This document shows, one piece after another, positions 34,074 to 42,151 of a stretch of 64,000 bases of DNA. A model generated the notes under the pieces. That model was not told the DNA's origin and did no database searches. It saw only the letters and a list, made by a program, of their open reading frames with translations. Location: the NCBI RefSeq assembly GCF_003569915.1, contig NZ_KZ984457.1, positions 31,970 through 95,969 on the forward strand, in the 5' to 3' direction. Each line of letters begins with the position of its first letter. Positions within the stretch are counted from its first letter, which is position 1. Origin of the DNA: Comamonas testosteroni. GTDB lineage: Bacteria; Pseudomonadota; Gammaproteobacteria; Burkholderiales; Burkholderiaceae_C. A program made the position numbers and the translations under genes.

Positions 34074-34751
34074 ATGGGAACCCTCTACCTTGTGCGCCAC
34101 GGCCAGGCCTCGTTTGGCGCGGACGATTACGATCAGCTCAGCGAGCGGGGCCATGCCCAGGCGGTGCGCCTGGGCGAGTATTGGCGCGAGCGAGGGTTGA
34201 AATTCGATACGGTTTACTGCGGCACGCTCAAGCGCCACCAGCAGACGCTGGAGGGCATTGTGCAAGGGCTGGGCATCACTGCCGATGATGGCGTCAACCG
34301 CCGTCCCGGCCTCAATGAATACGACAGCGAGGCGCTGGTGCATGCGATTCATCCCGCGCCGCTGCCCAAGCCGGACACGCCTGAGCTGTACCGCCAGCAC
34401 TTTCGCATGCTGTGCGATGCGCTGGCACAGTGGATGAACGGCACCATCAGCCCGGCAGGCATGCCCGACTGGGAAGGCTTCTCGAACGGCGTGCACCAGG
34501 TGCTTGAAGAGGTACGCCACCAGCACACCGGCCAGAACGTGCTGCTGGTCAGCAGCGGCGGGCCGATTTCCACCGCTGTGGGGCAAGTACTGGGCACATC
34601 GCCCGAGGTGACGATTGCCCTCAATATGCGGCTGCGCAATATTGCCGTGAGCGAGTTCACGATCAACCCCAAACGGCTGATGCTGCAGACCTTCAACACC
34701 TTGAACCATCTCGACACCGACGAGCACCGCAGCTGGATTACCAGCGCCTGA
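34074..34751 (+). CDS. Histidine phosphatase family protein
   Basis: Cytoplasmic protein of 225 residues from ATG 34074. The catalytic motif LVRHGQASFG lies at residues 5-14, where His is the phospho-acceptor, with a second-half motif VLLVSSGGPISTAVG in place of the usual SHG. Related to phosphoglycerate mutase-like and SixA-like enzymes; the substrate cannot be told. No operon partner is evident. Confidence 0.85.
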   Translation: MGTLYLVRHGQASFGADDYDQLSERGHAQAVRLGEYWRERGLKFDTVYCGTLKRHQQTLEGIVQGLGITADDGVNRRPGLNEYDSEALVHAIHPAPLPKPDTPELYRQHFRMLCDALAQWMNGTISPAGMPDWEGFSNGVHQVLEEVRHQHTGQNVLLVSSGGPISTAVGQVLGTSPEVTIALNMRLRNIAVSEFTINPKRLMLQTFNTLNHLDTDEHRSWITSA

Positions 34752-34824
34752 CGGCAGGCCCGCAATACCCGTCTGAATGACTTCTGGCCTAGATGGCTGG
34801 CGCTCTATCTGTTACAAGACTTGA

Positions 34825-35268
34825 ATGCATCAAGTCACGCTCCATCTCGGTGAAACGACGCTGACGCTGACGGCTGGCACAGCGCAGCTTCTGCTGCCCA
34901 TTGGCATCTCCACACTGACCCAGGCTTTCGGCCATCGCATGCCCAACGCCCTGGCGCTGGAAAATGCCATTGCCAATGTGGAAGATGCCGTCATGCCGGC
35001 CGCGCAATGGTTGCCCGCAGGCGTACAGGCAATGAAGACCCGCGACCATCTGCTGGCCCAGTTGATCCACAGCACCACGGGCAACCCGAATGCACGCAGC
35101 GCCAGCCGCGAGGCCGTGGAGTCGCTGTTTAGCGCCCTGGCCCGCCAGTCCCAGCAGCCCGGCTTTCATGACCTGCAACTGGCGCAGACACCTGAGGCGT
35201 CCGCCGCCCTGCTGATCCTGCGCGAAGCCATGCACCACTGGGGCATGACGGAAATCAGCATCCTCTAG
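34825..35268 (+). CDS. Protein of unknown function, 147 residues
   Basis: I do not recognise this protein. It starts at ATG 34825 and has no signal peptide or membrane segment. The first 35 residues look like beta strands (MHQVTLHLGETTLTLTAGTAQ), and the rest is helical, with LENAIANVEDAVMPAAQWLPAG and SREAVESLFSALARQ. Codon use is like the neighbours and the frame is uninterrupted, which supports a real gene. It stands alone between a phosphatase gene and a Bug receptor gene, so context gives no clue. Confidence 0.6.
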   Translation: MHQVTLHLGETTLTLTAGTAQLLLPIGISTLTQAFGHRMPNALALENAIANVEDAVMPAAQWLPAGVQAMKTRDHLLAQLIHSTTGNPNARSASREAVESLFSALARQSQQPGFHDLQLAQTPEASAALLILREAMHHWGMTEISIL

Positions 35269-35371
35269 CCATCGCGTCCCGGCATAACTGACAGAACGCT
35301 TGCCTTCTGTGTAAGGCCTTGCTTTTGGGCCAAACTGTGCCCATTGAGTTTCAATGACAGAGAGACAGACC

Positions 35372-36343
35372 ATGAAACGTCGCCATTTCACCCAATCCCT
35401 GATCAGCGCTGCAGCGGGGGCTGCATTGCTGGCGGGTTTTGCCACCAGCGCACAGGCCCAGGGCCTGTCCAACCGCCCCATCCGCATCGTCGTGCCATTT
35501 GGCGCAGGGGGCGTGGCCGATGTGACGGCCCGCGTTGTGGCGCAGCAGCTGTCCACCCAGCTGGGCCAGCCCGTGGTGATCGACAACAAGCCCAGCGCCG
35601 GCGGCATTGTGGCAGCCGATACCGTGGCCAAGAGCGCGCCGGACGGCCATACGCTGTTCCTCATGTCCAATGGCAGCGCGGTGACGGTGAATCTGTTCAA
35701 CCATCTGCCCTTCGACATGGTCAAGGACCTGACGCCTATCTCCACGCTGGGCTACTTTGACATTGGCGTCATCACCGATGCCAAGTCGCCGTTCAAGAAC
35801 TTTGGCGAGCTGGTGAGCTACGCCAAGGCCAACCCCGGCAAGCTGAACCTGGGCAGCACCCAGCATCTGGCGGCCGAGCTGTTCAAGACCACCGCCGGCA
35901 TTGACGCGCAGATCGTGCCCTTTAACGGCACGCCAGCCGTGGTGACGGCGCTGCGCGGCAAGCAGATTGACGCGGCCGTGGAAATTCTCACCCCCATCAT
36001 GGGCCAGATCAATTCCAAGGCCGTGAATCTGCTGGCCGTGACGGGCGAGAAGCGCTCGCCCCTGCTGCCGAACGTGCCCACGGCGCAGGAGTCCGGGGTC
36101 AAAGGCTTTGTGGCCTCTTCCTGGAATGCGCTGGCTGCCCCCAGTAAAACGCCTGCCGACGTGATTGCGCGCTTGAACAAGGAAATCAACGCGGCCGTGA
36201 ACAACCCTGAAGTGGCCAAGAAGCTCAAGGAGCTGAATGTTCAGGCCCAGGCCAGCACGCCCGAGCAGACGGCCAAGCTGCTGCAGTCGGAAATCAAGCG
36301 CTGGGGGGATGTGATCACTGCTTCCAAAATTCCTAAGCAGTAA
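35372..36343 (+). CDS. Bug-family (TctC-type) periplasmic solute receptor
   Basis: Protein of 323 residues from ATG 35372, with an AGAGAGACAG purine stretch as ribosome site; ATG 35354 would add six residues. Signal peptide MKRRHFTQSLISAAAGAALL, cut after TSAQA; the RRHF start is Tat-like but incomplete. Mature domain with family pieces RPIRIVVPFGAGGVADVTARVVA, GQPVVIDNKPSAGG and LLPNVPTAQESG. Such receptors bind carboxylates for TctAB-type carriers. No tctAB partner is present, which is common for this very large family in Burkholderiales. A three-hairpin element follows the stop. Confidence 0.92.
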   Translation: MKRRHFTQSLISAAAGAALLAGFATSAQAQGLSNRPIRIVVPFGAGGVADVTARVVAQQLSTQLGQPVVIDNKPSAGGIVAADTVAKSAPDGHTLFLMSNGSAVTVNLFNHLPFDMVKDLTPISTLGYFDIGVITDAKSPFKNFGELVSYAKANPGKLNLGSTQHLAAELFKTTAGIDAQIVPFNGTPAVVTALRGKQIDAAVEILTPIMGQINSKAVNLLAVTGEKRSPLLPNVPTAQESGVKGFVASSWNALAAPSKTPADVIARLNKEINAAVNNPEVAKKLKELNVQAQASTPEQTAKLLQSEIKRWGDVITASKIPKQ

Positions 36344-36347
36344 TACA

Positions 36348-36435
36348 CCCCCTGTGGCGCTGCGCGCCTTCCCCCTCTCTCGCTTCGCGGGAGGGGGACG
36401 ATGCCTTCGCCGCGAGGCGGCTCTTGCTCGGCATC
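36348..36435 (+). repeat. Three-hairpin 3' element, copy 4 (after the Bug receptor gene)
   Basis: Begins 4 bases after the stop with CCCCTGTGGCGC. Hairpin 1: GGCGC/GCGCC (36356-36368). Hairpin 2: CCCCCTC/GAGGGGG with an inner CGC/GCG (36371-36397). Hairpin 3: GATGCC/GGCATC at the base (36400-36435), inner stem CGCC/GGCG closed by a GCGA loop of GNRA type. Almost identical over its last two hairpins to copy 5 at 62.8 kb, 26 kb away. Confidence 0.85.
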
Positions 36436-36465
36436 TCTGATGTTAGAGCGCGCCAGTTTTGACGT

Positions 36466-37341
36466 TTACAGCGGCTGCGGCTTTTGCCCTACGGTGTCAA
36501 GGGGCAGATCATGAATTTCTTTGAGCAGCGCGACCAAGCCTTCGGCGGATGACTTGACCATGACTGCGCCGCGCTCTGCTGTGGCTGCGGCTGCGTTACC
36601 AGCGGCACCGGCGGGGTTGTAGTCTTCAATAGCCCAGCCCAGTTTGGCGCTGCGGCCATTGCCTATGAAGTGGTATTTGCCTGCGCGCATTTCAGATGTG
36701 GAGGCAAAGTTTTTCGCCCGCTCCATGTGCACGGTCTCGGGGGCCAGGTGCAGCAGCATCGAGGTTTCCACCTCGCCGCCATGCACGCCAAAGCGGTGTT
36801 CATGGGCGCAGAACTGCTGGTTGGCCGCATCGTCAACCAGGCCAAACCAGCTGGCGCTGTAGACCAGCAGGCCATGCTTCATGCGCAGCTCGCGCGCCAC
36901 CACGTCCATCATGCTGACCTGGCCGCCATGGCCGTTGAGCAGCAGCAGCTTTTTAATGCCTGCTCGTGCCACGCAAGCGCCCAACTCAGTCCACAGTGCG
37001 ATCAAGGTGACGGGCGACAGCGTCAGCGTGCCCGCATAACTGGTGTGCTCCACCGAAAAACCGATGTTCTGCGGCGGCAGAAAGAGCACGGGCAGATCGG
37101 CCGGCAGCTGCGGCAAGGCGTCCGCCACCACACCTTCGATCAATTTGGCATCCACACCCAGCGGCAGATGGGGGCCATGCTGCTCCACCGCGCCCACAGG
37201 CAGCACGGCCACGGTGTCGGCGGCCAGGCCATTGGTCTGGGCCAGCGCAAAGTCATGGGCCGAGACTTCGGCCCACCAGCGCGAAGGCCATCGTGCAGTT
37301 TGTGCTGAAGAACTTGCGGACAGGGTGGCTGATGCATTCAT
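36466..37341 (-). CDS. Creatininase-family amidohydrolase
   Basis: Protein of 291 residues from ATG 37341 (MNASATLSASS), since upstream codons overlap nothing family-like. Metal-binding motifs of the creatininase fold are visible: LPVGAVEQHGPHLPLGVDAK, LLNGHGGQ and HGGEVETSMLLHL. Members include creatininase, FAPy deformylase ArfB and mycofactocin MftE; none of their partner genes are here, so the substrate is open. It converges on the Bug receptor gene. Confidence 0.85.
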   Translation of the reverse strand: MNASATLSASSSAQTARWPSRWWAEVSAHDFALAQTNGLAADTVAVLPVGAVEQHGPHLPLGVDAKLIEGVVADALPQLPADLPVLFLPPQNIGFSVEHTSYAGTLTLSPVTLIALWTELGACVARAGIKKLLLLNGHGGQVSMMDVVARELRMKHGLLVYSASWFGLVDDAANQQFCAHEHRFGVHGGEVETSMLLHLAPETVHMERAKNFASTSEMRAGKYHFIGNGRSAKLGWAIEDYNPAGAAGNAAAATAERGAVMVKSSAEGLVALLKEIHDLPLDTVGQKPQPL

Positions 37342-37410
37342 GCCCACATCGTAGCGCCGAGCAAGCTCCTGCTCAGCCCCGCCACGCAACTTGCCTCAGA
37401 ATGGGGTGAT

Positions 37411-38949
37411 ATGGCTGCATCCCACTCCCCCACCAAGGACCTGACCCAGGGCGCTATCGCCCCCACGCTGCTGATCTTTGCCTTGCCCATTCTGGCGGGC
37501 AATGTGCTGCAGTCGCTCAATGGCTCCGTCAACGCCATGTGGGTGGGCGGCCATCTGGGCGAGGCCGCGCTCACAGCCACGGCCAATGCCAACAATGTGA
37601 TGTTTGCGCTGATCGGGGCAGTGTTTGGCATCAGCATGGCGACGAATATCCTGATCGCCCAGTCCATGGGAGCTAAAAAACTCGGTCAAGCCAAGAGAGT
37701 ACTTGGGAGTAGCGCTACGTTTTTCGGAGTGATATCGCTACTCATCGCCGCGCTGGGCGTGCCGCTGTCACGCAAGCTGATGCAGTGGATGGGCACGCCG
37801 GACGAGGCCCTGCATCTGGCCGAGGCCTATCTGCAGATCATCTTTCTGGCCATTCCGCTGCTGTTCATGTTCACCTTTGTCTCGGCCGTGCTGCGCGGCG
37901 CGGGGGATACGCGAACGCCGTTCTGGTTCTTGCTCATCGTGGTGATTCTGGACATGCTGCTCAACCCGTTGCTGATCTTCGGCTGGGGGCCGGTGCCAGC
38001 TTATGGCATCAAGGGCTCGGCCATGGCCACGCTGGCAGCCAACGCGCTGAGCTTTGTCGCCCTGCTGCTGTGGCTGCGCCTGCACCGCCATCCGCTGTGG
38101 ATTGAACGTCGCCAGATGGGCCTGTTCAAGCCGGATCTGACCATCATCCGCACCCTCATCACCAAAGGCCTGCCCATGGGTGTGCAGCTGATGATGATTT
38201 CCATGGCCATGATTGCCATGATCTCGCTGGTCAACGCCTATGGTGTGACCACCGCCTCGGCCTACAGCGCGGCGCTGCAGCTGTGGACCTATGTGCAAAT
38301 GCCCGCCATGGCCATTGGCGCGGCCTGCTCCACCATGGCCGCGCAGAACGTGGGCGCTGGCCTGTGGAACCGGGTGGACGCCACGGCCCGCGCAGGCATG
38401 CTGACCAATGTGCTGCTGACGGGCGGGCTGATTGCCATCATCGTGCTGCTGGACCGTCTGGTGCTGGGCTGGTTCCTGCCCACGGGCAGCCCCTCGCTGG
38501 AGCTGGCACGCCACCTCAATCACATCGCCATTGGCTCGTTTCTGTTCTTCGGCGTGACTTTTGTACTCTCCGGCGTGGTGCGCTCCACCGGCGCAGTGAT
38601 GGTGCCGATGGTGATTCTGGCCATCGCCATGTGGGGCATTCGCGTGCCTGCGGCCAAATGGCTGCAGCCGGTGCTGGGGGTGGACGCCATCTGGTGGAGC
38701 TTTCCCATCAGCTCGCTGGCCTCGGTACTGATGATTCTGGCCTATTACCGCTGGGGCAACTGGCGCCAGGCCCGCATGCTGCCGCGCAGCGCCCCCGTGC
38801 CGGCCAACGCGGCAGGCGAAGATGCCGTCAATGCCAATGAACTGCTGGAGAGCGCCGACGATTGCGAGCGGGTGGCCATGCCTGCCGAAGTCGGCGGCCA
38901 GCCCCCTAGCCCGGTGGCCACGCAGGCCAAGCCCGCCCAGGCTTCGTAA
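37411..38949 (+). CDS. MATE-family multidrug/cation antiporter
   Basis: Membrane protein of 512 residues with the usual twelve transmembrane segments. Family pieces: TLLIFALPILAGNVLQSLNGSVNAMWVG, FGISMATNILIAQSMGA, LRGAGDTRTPFWF and AYGVTTASAYSAALQ. After about residue 455 there is a hydrophilic tail of some 55 residues with no recognised motif. Around 37668-37740 the codons (AGA, GTA, CTT, GGG, AGT, ATA, CTA) are unlike the rest of the gene, although the protein still follows the family. Confidence 0.92.
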   Translation: MAASHSPTKDLTQGAIAPTLLIFALPILAGNVLQSLNGSVNAMWVGGHLGEAALTATANANNVMFALIGAVFGISMATNILIAQSMGAKKLGQAKRVLGSSATFFGVISLLIAALGVPLSRKLMQWMGTPDEALHLAEAYLQIIFLAIPLLFMFTFVSAVLRGAGDTRTPFWFLLIVVILDMLLNPLLIFGWGPVPAYGIKGSAMATLAANALSFVALLLWLRLHRHPLWIERRQMGLFKPDLTIIRTLITKGLPMGVQLMMISMAMIAMISLVNAYGVTTASAYSAALQLWTYVQMPAMAIGAACSTMAAQNVGAGLWNRVDATARAGMLTNVLLTGGLIAIIVLLDRLVLGWFLPTGSPSLELARHLNHIAIGSFLFFGVTFVLSGVVRSTGAVMVPMVILAIAMWGIRVPAAKWLQPVLGVDAIWWSFPISSLASVLMILAYYRWGNWRQARMLPRSAPVPANAAGEDAVNANELLESADDCERVAMPAEVGGQPPSPVATQAKPAQAS

Positions 38950-39039
38950 GAATGCCTCTCATGCAGGCTTAATCCAGGCCCGCCATACTGGGGAACGCTT
39001 TTGGAACCAAAATCCGGCTTCAGGCTCCCTCTATACGTC

Positions 39040-41331
39040 ATGCCGTTCCGCCTCTCTCCCCATTCCCTGCGCCGCAGCGCTTTTGCCCTGTGGCTTTTTG
39101 CACTGATTTTGATAGCAATCAGCGCAATATCCACCAAGACTTACGCGCAAATTCACCTCAAAACATCGGCCAGCCCCACTTCTGCCGTGGTGCAGACGCC
39201 GCGCGTGCGCGCCGAACTGGTGGCGCAGGCGCCCGAGGGAATCAGCGCGGGCCAGTCCTTCTGGCTGGGGCTGAAGCTCGATCATGAGCCGGACTGGCAC
39301 ACCTACTGGAAGAACGCAGGCGACTCCGGCCTGCCGACCGAGCTACAGTGGCAACTGCCCGAGGGGCTGAAGGCTCAGGAGATTCAATGGCCTGCCCCCC
39401 ACGCACTGCGCGTGGGCCCGCTGGTCAACTACGGCTATGAAAAGACGGTGCTGCTGCCCATCCCTGTCAAGGTCAGCCCCGATTTCAAAGCCCCAGCCTC
39501 CGGCATGGTCGATGTGCGCCTGTCTGCCAGTTGGCTGATCTGCCGCGTGGAGTGCATTCCCGAAAGCGGCGAGTTCACGCTGCAAATCCCCGTTCAGGGC
39601 ACAACCGCCGCCCATAGCGATGCCTTCTTCAAGGCACAGGCCCAGCAGCCCGCAGCGCTCAGCGACCATGGTCAGGCCCGCATTCAGCCCGGTAGCAGCC
39701 AGGGTGAGGCCAAGGTGGTCGATGACCGCATCACCGTGCGTATCCCCGGCCTGCCCGCTTCGCTCAAGGGCAAGACGCTGGAGTTTTATCCCGAGAACAT
39801 CGAAACCTTCAAGCACGCAGCCGAACCGAGCAAGGACTGGCAGCAGCACTGGGATGGCGATGTCTGGGTGGCCGACAATCTGCCGCTGTCAGATATGCGC
39901 GGCGAGACACCCAAGCAACTGACGGTCGTCGTCGCCTTGCCCGTTGCAGACCGCGCCGCCGCGGTGGAGAAGGGCGAGAGCATGGCCTGGCGCAGCACGC
40001 TGGACACCGAAGGCCAGTGGACGCCCGCTACGCTGGCCAGCGTATCCCCCGCACTGGCTGCCGCGCTGGAGGCCAATAAGGCCAATGCTTCCACGGCACC
40101 CATGCCTGCAGCCACAAACGCTGACAGTCTGTGGGCAGCACTGCTGGGCGGCCTGCTCGGCGGGCTGATTCTGAACCTCATGCCCTGCGTCTTCCCCGTG
40201 CTGGCCATCAAGGTGCTGGGCTTTGCCGGTCATGGTCAGAACCCGCGCGCCCAGCGGCTGGGCGGTGTGGCTTATGCGGCAGGTGTCATTCTCTCCTTCG
40301 TGGCCCTTGGAGCCTTGCTGCTGAGCCTGCGCGCTGCTGGTCAGCAGTTGGGCTGGGGCTTTCAGCTGCAGTCGCCCGTGGTGGTGGCTCTGCTGGCCAC
40401 GCTGTTCACCGTGATGGGGCTGAATCTGGCCGGGCTGTTCGAGTTCGGCAATGTGCTGCCCAGCCGCATTGCCAGTGCGCAGGCTCGCAACCCGGTGCTG
40501 GACTCCTTCCTCTCCGGTGTGCTGGCCGTGGCCATTGCCTCGCCTTGCACCGCCCCGTTCATGGGCGCATCGCTGGGCTTTGCCATCGATATGCCCGCCG
40601 CACAGGCACTGACCGTGTTTGCCGCGCTGGGCGTGGGCATGGCCCTGCCTTATGTGCTGGCGGCGTTTGTGCCGACCATCGTGCGCTGGCTGCCCCGCCC
40701 CGGCGCATGGATGCAGACTTTCCGCCATGCCATGGCTTTCCCCATGTTTGCCACCGTGGTCTGGCTGGTCTGGGTTTTGGGCCATCAAAACGGCATGGAC
40801 TCAGCAGCGGCATTGCTTGGCCTGCTACTGGTTTTGACAGCGCTGATCTGGGCATTGGGCCTGAGCGGCAAAAGCCGCGCCATTCTGGGCACTCTGGCCG
40901 CCCTGCTCACAGCTGGCATGGCCTACTACGCCGTGCCCCTGATTGCCGCTCCTGCGGCCAGCCCCGTGCAGGCCGAAGCCTCCGAGCTGTGGCAGCCTTG
41001 GTCGGCAGAGAAAGTACAAGCCCTGCAGACCGCCGGTCAGCCCGTGTTTGTGGACTTCACCGCCGCCTGGTGCGTGACCTGCCAGGTCAACAAGCGCACC
41101 ACGCTCAGCAGCGGCGAAGTGCTGGACGCCTTCGCCCAGCGCAAGGTGCAGTTGCTGCGCGCCGACTGGACTCGTCAGGACCCGGCCATCACGCAGGCGC
41201 TGCAGTCGCTGGGCCGCAGCGGCGTGCCCGTCTATGTGCTGTATGCGCCGGGCAAGCCGCCTGTGGTGCTGTCAGAGCTGCTGAGCAAGGGCGAGGTGCT
41301 GGACGCCCTGCGCCCCCTGGGGCAGTTGTAA
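39040..41331 (+). CDS. dsbD: Thiol:disulfide interchange protein DsbD (ScsB-like N-terminus)
   Basis: Protein of 763 residues from ATG 39040, carrying electrons from cytoplasmic thioredoxin to the periplasm. Signal peptide, then a DsbC/D-like N-terminal domain (residues about 45-300: DHEPDWHTYWKNAGDSGLP, CRVECIPESG with a Cys pair), eight membrane segments with NLMPCVFPVLAIKVLGF and AIASPCTAPFMGASLGF, and a C-terminal thioredoxin domain with FTAAWCVTCQVNK. The last half of the signal peptide, residues 22-41 (LILIAISAISTKTYAQIHLK), is encoded by a family 2 repeat, including the cleavage site. Confidence 0.92.
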   Translation: MPFRLSPHSLRRSAFALWLFALILIAISAISTKTYAQIHLKTSASPTSAVVQTPRVRAELVAQAPEGISAGQSFWLGLKLDHEPDWHTYWKNAGDSGLPTELQWQLPEGLKAQEIQWPAPHALRVGPLVNYGYEKTVLLPIPVKVSPDFKAPASGMVDVRLSASWLICRVECIPESGEFTLQIPVQGTTAAHSDAFFKAQAQQPAALSDHGQARIQPGSSQGEAKVVDDRITVRIPGLPASLKGKTLEFYPENIETFKHAAEPSKDWQQHWDGDVWVADNLPLSDMRGETPKQLTVVVALPVADRAAAVEKGESMAWRSTLDTEGQWTPATLASVSPALAAALEANKANASTAPMPAATNADSLWAALLGGLLGGLILNLMPCVFPVLAIKVLGFAGHGQNPRAQRLGGVAYAAGVILSFVALGALLLSLRAAGQQLGWGFQLQSPVVVALLATLFTVMGLNLAGLFEFGNVLPSRIASAQARNPVLDSFLSGVLAVAIASPCTAPFMGASLGFAIDMPAAQALTVFAALGVGMALPYVLAAFVPTIVRWLPRPGAWMQTFRHAMAFPMFATVVWLVWVLGHQNGMDSAAALLGLLLVLTALIWALGLSGKSRAILGTLAALLTAGMAYYAVPLIAAPAASPVQAEASELWQPWSAEKVQALQTAGQPVFVDFTAAWCVTCQVNKRTTLSSGEVLDAFAQRKVQLLRADWTRQDPAITQALQSLGRSGVPVYVLYAPGKPPVVLSELLSKGEVLDALRPLGQL
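39104..39163 (+). repeat. Family 2 repeat absorbed into the dsbD signal-peptide coding region
   Basis: GATTTTGATAGCAATCAGCG, CAATATCC, CCAAGACTTACGCGC, AAATTCACCTCAAAA: the same blocks in the same order and length as the intergenic copies (GATTTTGATAGCT, CTATATC, CAAGGACTTAAAGCC, closing AAA). It is in frame and supplies the end of the hydrophobic core and the TYA cleavage site of the DsbD signal peptide. The AT content is well above that of the flanking gene. Confidence 0.65.
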
Positions 41332-41480
41332 GCATCCTTGTCTCTCCTATGGCGGCGCGGCGGCAATCGGCCTAGACTGTACTGACACATAACCCAACCC
41401 GGGCTGGCCGCAGCCCCGGTTCGGCTCCAAATGCCCTGGCCAGTGCTGCGGCAGGTCTGCTTTGCGACAGGAGGTGCGTC

Positions 41481-42002
41481 ATGTTGTCCAACGTCTCCCC
41501 AACCCCCGGCTTCTTCAGCCAACGCCGCGGTCTGCTGCTTCGGGCCATGGCACTTGCCAGTCTGGCCATTGCAGGTTTGATTCTTCCTTTTGTCTGGAAC
41601 CTGCTGGAACTGGTCAACCAGATGCCCAAGATGCAAGGGCTGCAGGATGCGCTGGCGCAATGGCCGGTGAGCAGCTGGATGACCATGTTTGTGCTTGGGG
41701 CCTGCATTCCTGCGGCCTTGCTGGTCGGCATGCACTGGTCCACGCACAAGATTCTCACGGCAGCCATCATGCTGGCGCTGATGTGGGCGGCCATCACCTG
41801 GTATGTGCACATGCCCGCCATGGGGCTGTGCAGTGCGCTCTACCCACAGTCCGAGCTGGCCTGCTCCGCCTTGCAGTGGGCGGGCAGCATGAGCCTGGGT
41901 CTGGCGACTGCGGCCTATGTGTTCCTGATGCTGGGCCTGGCCGTATCGGCGCTGGACCTGCTCGTGCGAGGGCTTGAGGACGACACCGTCCACGCAGGCT
42001 AA
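41481..42002 (+). CDS. Membrane protein of unknown function, 173 residues
   Basis: I do not recognise a family. Start at ATG 41481, preceded by a strong ribosome site AGGAGG. Four transmembrane segments: LLLRAMALASLAIAGLILPFVW, MTMFVLGACIPAALLVGM, LTAAIMLALMWAAITWYV and GSMSLGLATAAYVFLMLGLAVSA. The third loop holds a Cys pair (LCSALYPQSELAC) that could form a periplasmic disulfide, which is of interest next to dsbD. A histidine kinase gene follows after 150 bases; a functional link is not shown. Confidence 0.65.
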   Translation: MLSNVSPTPGFFSQRRGLLLRAMALASLAIAGLILPFVWNLLELVNQMPKMQGLQDALAQWPVSSWMTMFVLGACIPAALLVGMHWSTHKILTAAIMLALMWAAITWYVHMPAMGLCSALYPQSELACSALQWAGSMSLGLATAAYVFLMLGLAVSALDLLVRGLEDDTVHAG

Positions 42003-42151
42003 AACCCGACGTCACAGTCAACATGTAACACTTGTATCTTGGGTTGAAGATAGCATGCGTTGCGGATGCGCTCGCCATCCGCAACTGCTGGTCATGGCAG
42101 CTGGTGTTCTGAACCAAGTCGAGCATCGAGTCCCTCCATCCGAAGGCACAC

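Noticed and set aside
34789..35745. Open frame on the minus strand covering the unknown gene and the Bug receptor start
   Set aside because: Opposes a receptor with a clear signal peptide and family motifs; its own sequence has no recognisable features.
36348..36435. Reading the three-hairpin elements as plain rho-independent terminators
   Set aside because: No T-run follows any copy, three copies lie inside operons, and copy 5 is followed by a separate strong terminator.
37668..37740. Atypical codons in the MATE gene, possibly another absorbed repeat
   Set aside because: The protein sequence there still follows the MATE family and block order matches the repeat poorly, so conversion or drift is as likely as insertion.
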